64,000 bases of DNA from Bradyrhizobium lablabi (GTDB lineage Bacteria; Pseudomonadota; Alphaproteobacteria; Rhizobiales; Xanthobacteraceae). The position numbers and the translations under genes were made by a program. The notes below the pieces were generated by a model. The model did not search any database. It saw only the letters and a list, made by a program, of their open reading frames with translations, and had not been told where the DNA came from. The DNA lies in contig NZ_LT670844.1 in assembly GCF_900141755.1 (NCBI RefSeq), forward strand, positions 2,108,001 to 2,172,000, written 5' to 3'. Every line of letters begins with the position of its first letter. Positions within the stretch are counted from its first letter, which is position 1. Below, one piece after another: positions 27,288 through 35,979 of this stretch.

Positions 27288-27631
27288 TTGCTCCTCCCAC
27301 TAAACGCGACAGTGGTCGAGCATATCACCCTTGGCTTTCGCCCCGGCGGGCATCGCCCCGACTCCGCTCCAGGTATTTTCCCCGTCGCGATACTTTCAAG
27401 CAACCAACCGACCAATCACCCAGTTTCGATCGCAAGAGGGCTGACCGATAGAGTCTCGACTGACTTTGTATGACTGTCTCGCTTGGCAGTCCGTAGAGAG
27501 GATTCCCGATCCAAGGCTTTCACGGTCGGAGAACCCAACGAAATCGCCCCCCGCCACCCGCACGCAGTGCTGCTGTTTCTGGGCTTAATTGCCCGCGAAT
27601 TGGCCCGGAGAATACGCGGCCTTCGGCAATC

Positions 27632-27656
27632 TGGCGGAGCAAGAGGGACTCGAACT
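27632..27656 (-). other. tRNA 3'-end fragment (possible att core)
   Basis: On the minus strand this reads AGTTCGAGTCCCTCTTGCT then CCGCCA: the T-loop TTCGAGT, the 3' arm of the T stem, the 3' acceptor strand and an encoded CCA. The 5' T-stem arm is not complementary, so the tRNA is absent. The acceptor strand suits a Ser-type tRNA. Short tRNA 3' ends of this kind are left by integrating elements. Confidence 0.5.
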
Positions 27657-27805
27657 GTCGGTGCGATTTACCTCTGCTTAAGCGCCCCCCGATCACAATT
27701 GAGTCATTACATCGCAGCCAACCCTGCCGGTTTTACGCTGCGACTTTCCTCCTGCCGCTTCCACGACGCTTCCACGAACGACATTTCAGGCTAAAATCCG
27801 GGCAG

Positions 27806-27842
27806 CAAAAAGCCCTCGAAAACGAAACGTTTTCAAGGGCTT
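27806..27842 (-). terminator. terminator of the disrupted tRNA-Met
   Basis: A 15-bp stem with one mismatch-type pair (AAGCCCTTGAAAACG with CGTTTTCGAGGGCTT on the minus strand), a 3-nt loop and a T5 run. It lies 7 nt after the CCA of the tRNA fragment and would have ended the original tRNA transcript. Confidence 0.8.
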
Positions 27843-27848
27843 GATGTC

Positions 27849-27898
27849 TGGTTGCGGGGATAGGATTTGAACCTATGACCTTCAGGTTATGAGCCTGA
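27849..27898 (-). pseudogene. 3' two-thirds of initiator tRNA-Met (CAT), att scar
   Basis: On the minus strand it keeps the anticodon arm (TCAGG-CTCATAA-CCTGA), the variable loop, the T arm (ATAGG-TTCAAAT-CCTAT) and the 3' acceptor with CCA. The CCCCGCA-A-CCA end suits the initiator tRNA with its unpaired first base. The D arm and 5' acceptor are replaced by unrelated sequence from 27899. This is the classic displaced tRNA end left when an element inserts at the 3' half of a tRNA. By polarity the inserted DNA lies at higher coordinates. Confidence 0.75.
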
Positions 27899-28302
27899 AG
27901 GTTCATTGAGATCCATTCGGGGACTTGAAGTCGGCTGTATACTTCGCGCGCATTGCGCGATTGCTATACTTGATTGCCCACGGCGCTTGGTAGCTCAACC
28001 CTTGCTCGGCGTAAGTGAAGCAGTTCACAAAGGTGCGCGGACCTCTCGCCCGCCAAGAATGGGAATCCCCTGACGTCGACCTTGCAAATCGGTAGGACGC
28101 TGACGGAGCGCGGGGCCGTCCCATGCGGGTTTGGCTTGATCGGAAGGGGGCCCGCCGGTTCACGCCGGCGAGTTTCACGAGGTGTCGCCGCGTTTTGGCC
28201 GGATGTTTGGCTACGATCGTAACGCTCTTCCCGAGGCTGAAATAGCGCCGTAGCGCAGCCCGTTCAGTTTGGGTGCGCATATCAGCAACGGGATACCAGC
28301 CA

Positions 28303-28536
28303 ATGAGTTCAACAGATGCTGTGACGCGCCAAACGCAATCTCGGCCAAAAAGTGGCGCGGCCATGATGCGAATGACTATCGCGGTTGCTGCTCTGATTGT
28401 GATTGTAACCACCATGTTGCGGTCGCGATCTTCTTCGATCGAGCTATCGGCCGCTGCCAAGCCGCCGTTGCAAGAACTCCACACAATGGTGGGGGATCTT
28501 TCGCTCTTCCGGTATTTTGGCAGCTTGAGTTTCTAG
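28303..28536 (+). CDS. possible small membrane-anchored protein
   Basis: 77 aa with one hydrophobic segment (MTIAVAALIVIVTTML) followed by a polar tail (SSSIELSAAAKPPLQEL). It resembles in layout the small ORF at 37812-37979 (hydrophobic helix, then a basic residue and TELSAG). It may be one of the many short exported proteins of this genus. No RBS stands out, and coding is uncertain. Confidence 0.3.
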   Translation: MSSTDAVTRQTQSRPKSGAAMMRMTIAVAALIVIVTTMLRSRSSSIELSAAAKPPLQELHTMVGDLSLFRYFGSLSF

Positions 28537-28816
28537 TCAGCTCGCTCGGTACCGACTCTGGGATTAGGACAGCGCACGACACGGTCAGCCGCGGGCTTTG
28601 GGACTAGGAGCGCGAAAGAAGCCCGGCGAACCGTGAGGCCACCAGGCTTCTCGTTCACGGTACCACGCGCCGCATTGACTTCCGGCGGCGATATACCTTG
28701 ACCGGTTTGGGTAGAATGCCAGTGCCACCGCAGCTAGGACAAGGCTGATATTGCAAACCTAGATCGGTCAAACACCCATTCGGGTTCTCATGAATTTGAT
28801 TATGGAGATATCCCCC

Positions 28817-29059
28817 ATGTCGAACATCTCGGCAAAATTCGCTTTCGCACTATTAGTGGCCTTTGCCTCCCTTGCCGCCTTATTTGCGCGACACGGAAGC
28901 TTGGCGGCAACGCGAAACATGCCAACGACAATCGGTTCTGGCGGGGTGCGGAAATGCTTCCAAGGCAGCCGTGCTGCCGCAACAGAGCGTAACGAATTTG
29001 TTCATTCCGATGGTGTCTGTCGGGCCCCACAGAATACCGTCGATGGGCCGGGAGTTTAG
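28817..29059 (+). CDS. possible small exported protein
   Basis: 80 aa from the ATG at 28817. The first about 29 residues look like a signal peptide or membrane anchor (KFAFALLVAFASLAALFA). The ATGGAGATATCCCCC upstream provides a GGAG. The rest is polar and unrecognised. The reading may be frameshifted relative to an ancestral gene. 29060-29363 shows no gene. Confidence 0.3.
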   Translation: MSNISAKFAFALLVAFASLAALFARHGSLAATRNMPTTIGSGGVRKCFQGSRAAATERNEFVHSDGVCRAPQNTVDGPGV

Positions 29060-29363
29060 CCCTTGTCGGCAGCCACGAGCGACAATCCTCAACGCGCGTC
29101 ATTGGGGCAACGGCCTGAGATCAGGGAGTCTGCTCGTTCCTGCCGCCACCGATGCCATAGGGCTTGTTCAAAAAGAACTGCCGGTTACCTAAGGCCGCCT
29201 CGGCATATTGGTCTATTAGCCCGTTTTTGTTGGGCTTCTGAGTCCTCTCCCCCAAGTCAATTCCTGCCCTATCCCGACCAATACTAACCGGTCCGGTGGC
29301 AATCGCGGTGGCAACCAGTGCGTAGCCAAGTTAGCCTATTGAACGTACGATTCGGAGACCGTC

Positions 29364-30599
29364 TTGGACCGACAGCATAGCGCGCCCATCATCCTTACTG
29401 CGGACGGCCGCTCAGTTGCTCTCGAACCCGTTCCGCAGCAGGGCATTGAGGCCACCTTGATGGAGGCCGAGATCCAAGCATTAGTCCACCTCCACCCCGC
29501 CGCCCTGCCGATCGCGGAAATCGACCCGATGTTCGTGGGTGCCGTGGCCGTTTGCCGGGAAATGCAGCTCGGCAAAGCGGGGCGCGTCGACAACTTTCTG
29601 GTCACTCCGTCGGGCTTGCCTGTGCTGGTCGAATGCAAGCTCTGGCGCAATCCGGAGGCGCGGCGCGAGGTGGTTGGTCAGATCCTCGACTATGCCAAGG
29701 TTTTAAGTCGCTGGTCCTTCTCTGATCTTCAGCGCGAAGTGGGCAGCCGCACCGGCCTGGGGCCCAATGCTCTACTGGAGCTGGTCCGCGCAGCTGACCC
29801 GAACGTGGGGGAGATTCAGTTCACCGACGCTGTCACCGCCAATCTACGCCGCGGCCGCTTCTTGCTGCTGATCCTGGGCGACGGTGTACGAGAGGATGTC
29901 GAGGCCATCGCTAGCTACCTGCAAGCCCATGCTGGCCTGCACTTCACCTTTGGCTTAGTAGAGTTTCCAATTTACCGTCTGCCCAGCGGTGAACGCCTAG
30001 TAGCCCCGCGCGTCGTCACCCGCACAACCTCTATTGTCCGAAACGTTGTTACAGCTCCCGAAGGCTATATAGTGCAAGAGCCGTCCGAAGCCGCGGCCGA
30101 GGCCGACGCGGACGCTGATCCCGACCGCGCTGCCCAGGCGGCTACCCACCAGGCCTTTTGGAAGGAGTTCCTGGACCATCATCTGCATCTCGACGACCGA
30201 ACCCAAGACATTCCCAAGCCTGCCCGACAAGGTTACCTCGCCTTCATGCTGCCCGCTCCCCAAGGCAGCAGCTGGCTCGCCGTTTACCGAGACCTGCACA
30301 AGGGGGAGGTCGGCGTCTTCCTCTCGGCCAGCCAAAACAGCCCCGGCGAGAGCGCCATGAATGCCATCCTTGCGGACTGGAATATCATAGGCCCCAGTCT
30401 GAATGGTACGGCTCGCCTCACCGAAGACCGGTACAATCGCAAGCGGATCATCGATTCTAAGACCGTAGGAAATCTCAAAGACCCCGCAGTCCGAAAGGAG
30501 GCCTTTGATTGGCTGGCGGAACGCGTGAACACGTTCGTCAACGTCCTGCGCCCCCGCGTTAGGGACGCAGTCGCAGATCAATCTGTACCGCGCGACTAG
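29364..30599 (+). CDS. PD-(D/E)xK nuclease-like protein (DUF4268-type)
   Basis: 411 aa. A PD-(D/E)xK-like core is visible: Asp76 in RVDNFLVTPSG, then VLVECKLW with Glu90 and Lys92, then Gln106 in VGQILDYAKVL. These are the usual metal and catalytic positions of this nuclease fold. The C-terminal domain (about 262-410) with FWKEFLDHHL and YRDLHKGEVGVFLS resembles DUF4268. TTG is taken as the start because GGAG lies 6 nt upstream; the first ATG is at 29460. It stands alone, in a different sequence context from its neighbours, which suggests acquired cargo. Possible defence or repair role (inference). Confidence 0.7.
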   Translation: MDRQHSAPIILTADGRSVALEPVPQQGIEATLMEAEIQALVHLHPAALPIAEIDPMFVGAVAVCREMQLGKAGRVDNFLVTPSGLPVLVECKLWRNPEARREVVGQILDYAKVLSRWSFSDLQREVGSRTGLGPNALLELVRAADPNVGEIQFTDAVTANLRRGRFLLLILGDGVREDVEAIASYLQAHAGLHFTFGLVEFPIYRLPSGERLVAPRVVTRTTSIVRNVVTAPEGYIVQEPSEAAAEADADADPDRAAQAATHQAFWKEFLDHHLHLDDRTQDIPKPARQGYLAFMLPAPQGSSWLAVYRDLHKGEVGVFLSASQNSPGESAMNAILADWNIIGPSLNGTARLTEDRYNRKRIIDSKTVGNLKDPAVRKEAFDWLAERVNTFVNVLRPRVRDAVADQSVPRD

Positions 30600-31129
30600 G
30601 CGAAAACAGCGGGTCCCCTCTCACCCCCTACGTTTCCAAAACGACCCCGGCACCCGATTTCAAAATTCGTGAGTAAAGCCGTCGCCGCTGCCCAGCTCAG
30701 CGCTGCGGTGCCCGCGTATCCCGTCAGCGGGCGATGACGGCGGCGATCCATGCCGCGCCCTCGTGTGTGGAGGATTTTATAACCCCCAAGAAGCTTGCTG
30801 AAATTTGGTGCGCGGAGGCCGCTCTTGGCGGCTTCAAACCAGTATGGTGGAAGCAGATTTACATTTGGGCCGTCCTTAGGATCAGCCCACCACGCCTCCC
30901 TGAAATTTCAAACTGAGACATTCGCGATAAACAGGCCAGCGCCGCCGCGCGATAGCGGCGCCGGTGCGAGTTTGCGGGTTGGAGCTGGCCGAGTACCGGC
31001 GGCCGCTGGAAATGTATCCACGGCGATGCGAGAGCTTTGGCCTTATTGGCCCTCACTTTTGTGATCTAGCCGACAGACCGCCTTTCGCGAATCTGGCATT
31101 TTCGGGCGGCGTTTCTAATGAGCGTGGCC
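30600..31129. other. intergenic region, no gene seen
   Basis: About 530 nt. Short ORFs occur in several frames but none has coding character, an RBS or a recognisable motif. Confidence 0.5.
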
Positions 31130-31309
31130 ATGAATCTCTCCAGTACCGAAACAATCATTAAACCGAAGACGACCGGACACCGGAGGTGCGACCGCTGCGG
31201 CGCTCAACCCAGGCTGATTGGCAAGTTGTTGGACACCAGACGCGGCTGCACGGTGAGCAGGTTCGAATGCATCTGCGGCGAACGCATCTGGGCCGAAGAT
31301 CGCGAGTAA
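31130..31309 (+). CDS. small zinc-ribbon-like protein
   Basis: 59 aa. CDRCG near the middle and CICG near the end form two Cys pairs typical of a zinc ribbon (GHRRCDRCGAQPRLIGK, then RFECICGERIW). An upstream in-frame ATG at 31118 is possible. Such small ribbon proteins are common hypotheticals in Bradyrhizobiaceae. No operon partner is visible. Confidence 0.65.
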   Translation: MNLSSTETIIKPKTTGHRRCDRCGAQPRLIGKLLDTRRGCTVSRFECICGERIWAEDRE

Positions 31310-31544
31310 GGGGGCCCCCGCCTCGCGCTTATCCGGATGGTCTGCACCGCGCGGTAGCGCCGCCATGCGAGTTCGCGCTCGCGGGCTGGCAAACATAGGC
31401 CGCCGCTAGAACGCATCCAGCGGCTGATGCCAAAAGGCTGGCCCAACCGCGTTCCGTCAGGGACCGGACCGACTGCACCAGGGCATTGCTGATACATGAC
31501 GAAATTGGAAGGCCACGCTCAGTGTTTTCAAGGGCGGCGCCATC

Positions 31545-31646
31545 ATGCCGATTCGTGTTCGCCTTTTTTACCAGTATTTGAAGCTTCTGATCTTCATCGC
31601 AGTGTGGATCGCGTTGGCGTGGTCTATTTGGCGATTGCTGTCTTAG
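31545..31646 (+). CDS. 33-aa single-helix membrane peptide
   Basis: Short ORF with a basic N-terminus (MPIRVRLFYQYLK) and one hydrophobic helix (LLIFIAVWIALAWSIW), ending RLLS. Its size and composition match the many single-span small proteins of this genus. No clear RBS. Confidence 0.4.
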   Translation: MPIRVRLFYQYLKLLIFIAVWIALAWSIWRLLS

Positions 31647-31741
31647 GCGAGTCCCGGCATACAACTTTTTAACCATCCGTTAACCATAGCTATTCATGAT
31701 GCTGGTCGAGTGTGTGTGTGTTCGCGACGGGCTTGAACTAC

Positions 31742-32224
31742 ATGGTGCAGCGTAATTCCAGAGCGTCAGTTGGAGGGGACGACAGCGTCCTGAGCTTTCC
31801 CCCACCGCCGGCACCAGACAGGGGAGCAACGGCCCTCGATCTGGTGTATCAAGCGGCCGATGTCTTCCGCGGTATGGAGAAGCACGCCCGTGAGACTGAA
31901 GCCCGCGCCCAGTCGCTTTGCACGAACGCCTTAGAAAGATTGCGGCTTGCCGAAATGCGAGCGGAGGCCGCCGAGCGGGCACAACGTGAACTCATCGTCA
32001 GCGCCGAACGTAAGCTGCAAGATGCGTGCCGAGCGCTGGAACAAGCCCAGTCCTGTATTGAAGCTCAGAAGGATAAGTTGACGGCCGTAGAGCTTCGCGC
32101 CGAAGTTGCTGAAGCCGAGGCGCGCCAAGCCAAGGAAGCGCTCGCGCTCGTTGAAGAGGCCATTCGCAAGCGTCTGCTTCGCGCAAACCCGGATGCCGAT
32201 GGCAGGTTGACAGCGGTAGCCTGA
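31742..32224 (+). CDS. coiled-coil hypothetical protein
   Basis: 160 aa. Residues about 45-145 form a continuous coiled coil rich in Ala, Glu and Arg (ARETEARAQSLCTNALERL; AEMRAEAAERAQRELIV). An N-terminal Pro-rich stretch (LSFPPPPAPD) precedes it. The ATG at 31742 is chosen over 31712 because it begins with MVQRNS, typical of related proteins. Soluble, no enzyme motif. Function unknown. Confidence 0.6.
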   Translation: MVQRNSRASVGGDDSVLSFPPPPAPDRGATALDLVYQAADVFRGMEKHARETEARAQSLCTNALERLRLAEMRAEAAERAQRELIVSAERKLQDACRALEQAQSCIEAQKDKLTAVELRAEVAEAEARQAKEALALVEEAIRKRLLRANPDADGRLTAVA

Positions 32225-32431
32225 TCCATTGCGACTGCCATGGCTCACTGGGTGCTACCATGGGCAGGCGCGGCACGAGCGAACACACCCCTGCTGTGAG
32301 CTTGGCGGCGGCCGCCGCCCTTTAAGTCGACAGTTTGAAGTCGGGGGGTCGAGGTCGAGCAAAAAGGGGCCCGGTGTCTTCGGAGAGGCTCATTTTCATC
32401 ATGGGACCACGCACGGCGTGACCCAACGCGC

Positions 32432-32548
32432 CTACGCTCCGTACCCTATCAGCCAGAATGCTGCCGCGCCGAACAGTGCTGCTGCCACGCGACACCCAAT
32501 CGCCACTGAGAGCACCGCGAGGCCGCAGAAGATTGTGCTGATTGCCAT
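32432..32548 (-). CDS. 38-aa single-helix membrane peptide
   Basis: Short minus-strand ORF (MAISTIFCGLAVLSVAIG..., ending FWLIGYGA) with two hydrophobic stretches and an AACAGGAA box before the ATG. The longer ORFs here look like noise. 32225-32837 otherwise shows no gene. Confidence 0.35.
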   Translation of the reverse strand: MAISTIFCGLAVLSVAIGCRVAAALFGAAAFWLIGYGA

Positions 32549-32837
32549 GGTGTGTTCCTGTTACTTCGCCGCGCCGAGCCGGGTGAGCAGTCGTGACACC
32601 GCAGTTGGATGCCAAGTGTTTCGGCCGATTTCTGCCCAAACTGAATTGTCATCTCGACGATCACGGGCCACAAGCGCCGCAAAAACCAACGAAAGATCGT
32701 GCGGTCTCGCCCCAATGAAATCAAGATTTCTCCCAAATCGCGCCGATGGTCTCGCTATTTAGGCCTCGGGAGCAGGGTCCCGTTAAGAAGCTCATGCCAG
32801 GATGCTCGATGTTGCGTTTAGCGTGGGGACATCACCG

Positions 32838-33602
32838 ATGGCGACGAACGATCTTATTTCCCTCCGTCTCTCCGTTCATGCCGAAGAACCCCAGCAGGTG
32901 GGCATCTTGAAAGCTTGGGACAGAGCGGTTACTGCGTCACAAATCATGAAAATGAGTATTTTGGTCGTAACGACGGCAGGGATCGTCTTCGCAGTTCTAT
33001 CGGTGGAAAATCCAATCGTGCTTGCGAACGCCACGGCTTCCCTGGTCGGCACATCGGCGCCTCTGGATGGCACCCAGTCGATGCCAAAAATTCAATCAAC
33101 CGCCGACGCCCCGGCTTTGTTGCCGACAGCAAGCGAAGCGCCGACGGGCGACGAAATTGCTGCCGCTTTTAAAACTGCTAATCAGAGCCAGACCGAAATC
33201 AGTCAGCCACCGGCCGAAGCCTTGTTGAAGCAATTCCAAGCTTGGGCGGCCGAGGAAGAGACGCGCGACGAAATTACCGGCGCTATTGAGCCTGCCGATC
33301 AGAGTCAGACCAAAATCCGTCAGCCGCCAGCCGAAGCCTTGTTGAAGCAATTTCAGGCTTGGGCGGCCGAGAAAGATGCAAGGGCAGAGGTCCGGCCCGT
33401 GAAAAATGCCCGCGAATATGTACGGTCCGAGCATAATGTCCGAGCAAAGGTCCGGCGTGTGCATAATGCACGGGTACACGTCCCGCCTGTGAAAAATGCC
33501 CGAGCAGAAGTCCGCCAAGAGCAAAATTCTCAGGCACAGGACCGGTCCGGGCAAAATGCCCAGGCATCGTGGCCCGAGCGAAAGTTCGGTTGGCTCGATT
33601 AG
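32838..33602 (+). CDS. membrane-anchored repeat protein
   Basis: 254 aa. One transmembrane helix near residues 40-60 (MSILVVTTAGIVFAVLSV) precedes a long extracytoplasmic part. Two copies of a 39-aa unit ending PPAEALLKQFQAWAAE sit in the middle, followed by six 10-aa units (consensus VRxxxNARAx) near the C-terminus. The ATG at 32838 is preferred over 32802. The repeats look recently expanded, and the short C-terminal units are rich in Arg, Lys and His. No family recognised. Confidence 0.55.
   Translation: MATNDLISLRLSVHAEEPQQVGILKAWDRAVTASQIMKMSILVVTTAGIVFAVLSVENPIVLANATASLVGTSAPLDGTQSMPKIQSTADAPALLPTASEAPTGDEIAAAFKTANQSQTEISQPPAEALLKQFQAWAAEEETRDEITGAIEPADQSQTKIRQPPAEALLKQFQAWAAEKDARAEVRPVKNAREYVRSEHNVRAKVRRVHNARVHVPPVKNARAEVRQEQNSQAQDRSGQNAQASWPERKFGWLD
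33183..33416 (+). repeat. 117-bp tandem duplication inside the membrane repeat protein
   Basis: Two copies, beginning at about 33183 and 33300, encode SQTxIxQPPAEALLKQFQAW. They differ by several substitutions, so the duplication is not recent. Confidence 0.7.
33390..33569 (+). repeat. six 30-bp coding repeats
   Basis: Six degenerate 30-bp units encode decapeptides such as VRPVKNAREY, VRSEHNVRAK and VPPVKNARAE. The reading frame is kept throughout. Confidence 0.7.
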
Positions 33603-33960
33603 ACGTAAAGGAAGTGACGCTGCACCTTGCCAACGCGGCATCGGCGCAGAGCCCGCTTTAGAGCAAACCGGTAGCCGCCACTTCGCCGGACTGCCCTCGT
33701 TCGTCCGCTGCACCCAATGATTCCTCAGGTCCAAGAAACGGCGCCAGCTCGGGGGTGAGCTGAGGCCGCTGGGGGCTTTGTCTCATGGGGGGCCTATAGA
33801 GACAGACCAAACATTACAATGCATTGCCACTCGTCCCCAAGACACCCATTAGGGTGTCAAGGCCCACCGCGCCGGTCCGCTGGACGCCCTTCTCATCGTG
33901 ATTCCGCAGGCTGGAGGAGGATGGCCCGGGTAGGTCCCCGGCTTGAGGTCATGGCTGTCA
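33603..33960. other. intergenic region, no gene seen
   Basis: About 360 nt without a supported gene or clear regulatory structure. Confidence 0.5.
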
Positions 33961-34380
33961 CTACGCCGCCATCCGCTGCGCCCGCTGATCGGCCGGCCGC
34001 CTGGGCCGTCCCGACTTGACGGCGGCACGACATTTACGGCCGATAGCGTCGGTGGGCTCAAGAATGGCCGCAAGCTTGTTGCGAAGGGCGATCGCATAGT
34101 AGTGCCAAAGCGTCTTCTCGCTGAAGAGGTCCAGACCACGCATTGTCCGCATGATCGCCGTCAGCGGGATCTTGTCAAAGGCCTCGATCCAGGCGAGCCC
34201 CTTCGTCGTCCACTCTGGGAGCATGCACAGCGCGACGGCGCTGACGATCGGTTCGATCAGCGCGTCCTGGTTTCCTTCCGACTCCAAAATGGTTCGGATC
34301 AGCAGCGTCACTTGACCGCGACCATCGCCATCACCGTACTTTTCAGATCGATAAAGGAGGCGCTGCAGAGCAAGCCGCAC
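33961..34380 (-). CDS. hypothetical protein, probably 5'-frameshifted
   Basis: 139 aa from a GTG at 34380. The coding signal continues upstream in frame to about 34480 (ASFQEGCKDAVARQVQDIL) without a start codon, while an ATG at 34511 in another frame gives MAKSGGLNPRITY. A frameshift near 34460-34490 would join them into a protein of about 180 residues. The helical body contains MRTMRGLDLFSEKTLWHYYA. The basic C-terminus (VKSGRPRRPADQRAQRM) may bind nucleic acid. Function unknown. Confidence 0.45.
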   Translation of the reverse strand: MRLALQRLLYRSEKYGDGDGRGQVTLLIRTILESEGNQDALIEPIVSAVALCMLPEWTTKGLAWIEAFDKIPLTAIMRTMRGLDLFSEKTLWHYYAIALRNKLAAILEPTDAIGRKCRAAVKSGRPRRPADQRAQRMAA

Positions 34381-34598
34381 CTGTGCGTCGATCAGTGGTG
34401 CTTCGAACGAGACGAGAATGTCCTGTACCTGCCTTGCGACAGCATCCTTACATCCCTCCTGGAACGAAGCCGATAGGTTATTCGTGGGTTTAGGCCGCCG
34501 CTTTTCGCCATTAGAACGGGCTCGGTAAGGTCTTGTTAACTATCGGCAAGGCAACCTCAAAGAAGTGCTGAGCGACTCACGTTGTCATGGAGATTATG

Positions 34599-34964
34599 AT
34601 GCTGACCCGAACGTTTGCCGCTTTGATCGCCGTCTTGGCGCTGGCCGCGCCTAGGGCTGCGTTGGCTGATGATGCCGTTGCAGGCGCCATCGTTGGAGCC
34701 ATCACGGGCGCCGCGATAGCGACAGGCGCCGTCGTTCCGCACGAGCGTCGTGAGCCTTTGCGGGAATATATCGTCCGCGAAAACCGCCCATCGTATCATT
34801 ACGACGAGGAGGTCGTCGTGGGCCGCGAGCTACCTCCTGGCGCGTATGAGTCTTATGAAGTGCCAGAGGAATACGTTCCGCGTGGGCATCACTATGCTAT
34901 CATCAATGATCGGCCTGTAATCTTTCACCACGAAACGCGCCGCATCATTCACGTCTACGAATAA
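34599..34964 (+). CDS. DUF1236 domain-containing exported protein
   Basis: 121 aa. A signal peptide (LTRTFAALIAVLALAAPRAA, cut after ALA) is followed by a glycine/alanine-rich hydrophobic patch. The C-terminal DUF1236 region has REYIVRENRP, VGRELPPGAYESYEVPEEY and the closing HETRRIIHVYE. DUF1236 proteins are short periplasmic proteins abundant in Bradyrhizobium. GGAG lies 6 nt before this ATG; two earlier in-frame ATGs exist. Role unknown, possibly envelope-related. Confidence 0.85.
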   Translation: MLTRTFAALIAVLALAAPRAALADDAVAGAIVGAITGAAIATGAVVPHERREPLREYIVRENRPSYHYDEEVVVGRELPPGAYESYEVPEEYVPRGHHYAIINDRPVIFHHETRRIIHVYE

Positions 34965-35235
34965 TCCAGCAGGCGATTGTCGCATAGCCGGCCGGTTTAC
35001 GCGGTCGGCAGCCGCGGCATCGTGAATTCGATTTGACCGTCGGAAGATAGCACCAGTTTTTGGCATCTACCCGCCGGTACTATTCGAAGGTTGTTCCAGC
35101 GTGCACGGCTATATTTCACGCCCGCGTCTCCGAGTCTCGATTAAACGCGCCGATGGTGTGATGGCACGATCGGCTGCGTCTGACGCGTAAAATGGGAAAC
35201 TGGTCCGATGTTTTCCGGTTCTAGCGCACTGGCCG

Positions 35236-35484
35236 CTAATCATCCGCAGAATTGCGGGATCGACTGCTCTTGGAAACAGCTAAGAGCGCGCCGCCGAATG
35301 CCACAAGTATTGCGCAGACGCCAATCGCTACAGAAGCCAAAGCGAGCCATTGTTCAGTGGATCCCCTCCAGCTGGAGCTTAAGATCGGTTCGGCGGCTTC
35401 CAACCAGAAGAGAGCCGCCGCAACTAGACCAAAGCCGAGCGCGACTGAGATCTGGGTAGTAAAGCTGATTTTGCGGATGCGCAT
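35236..35484 (-). CDS. two-helix membrane protein
   Basis: 82 aa. Two transmembrane segments (ISVALGFGLVAAALFWLEA and WLALASVAIGVCAILVAFGG) with a short loop. A strong AAGGAGG box precedes the ATG at 35484, so I reject the longer start at 35529. The C-terminus is Ser/Arg-rich. Function unknown. Confidence 0.65.
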   Translation of the reverse strand: MRIRKISFTTQISVALGFGLVAAALFWLEAAEPILSSSWRGSTEQWLALASVAIGVCAILVAFGGALLAVSKSSRSRNSADD

Positions 35485-35751
35485 TGAAGCCTCCTTCAAT
35501 CGCCCCAAACAATGATATGTAATGCCCAAAGGTTCCCGGCGGCCGTCACCTCACAAACGTGCGGGGAGCCCGTAGCAGTCTTTAGTTAGCTCGGGCTGAA
35601 GGTGGAAATGACGATAGTGAGGGTGTAGTTCCAGCGGGACAGACGTCGTGTGTGCCCGACCTCACCCGCCGCCGATCTCCAGATGTCCCCGAAGAATGCG
35701 CGCACAAAATTGGAAGAGCAATTCGACGCGCCGGTCGAACTCCCCGACTTT

Positions 35752-35979
35752 CTACGGCAGCTCTTTGAACTTGCCGAAGCTGTCAACCACGAGGGACACT
35801 TCCTTGCCGGATTTGACCGCCTTATAGGTCGTGACTTTGCCGGATCTGATTTCGCGGATTTGCGAATACCCAGCGGATTCAAGCTTAGCTACAAGCTCCT
35901 GTTGGGTCAGGCCAAAAGCGGGCGAGAAAACGGGAATGATCACTAGTGCGCAAAGCATCGCTTGGACTACTCGCAACAT
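35752..35979 (-). CDS. exported PepSY-like protein
   Basis: 75 aa. Signal peptide (MLRVVQAMLCALVIIPVFS), then LTQQELVAKLESAGYSQIRE and the strand-forming KVTTYKAVKSGKEVSLVVD, the layout of single PepSY domains. An AAGGAG box precedes the ATG at 35979. PepSY domains often inhibit or bind periplasmic proteases, but here function is inferred only. It ends with VDSFGKFKELP. Confidence 0.7.
   Translation of the reverse strand: MLRVVQAMLCALVIIPVFSPAFGLTQQELVAKLESAGYSQIREIRSGKVTTYKAVKSGKEVSLVVDSFGKFKELP

Larger units (their letters stand above)
27288..27848. other. intergenic region with integration scars, no gene
   Basis: About 560 nt with no convincing coding sequence. It holds a 25-nt tRNA-like 3' end (27632-27656) and a tRNA terminator (27806-27842), listed separately. 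Between them a short minus-strand ORF (25 codons, ATG near 27787) ends in SVKPAGLAAM and could be the tail of a lost gene. Confidence 0.5.

Noticed and set aside
27903..28484. 193-codon minus-strand ORF next to the tRNA scar
   Set aside because: Composition is basic and irregular with no motif, RBS or plausible fold; probably non-coding.
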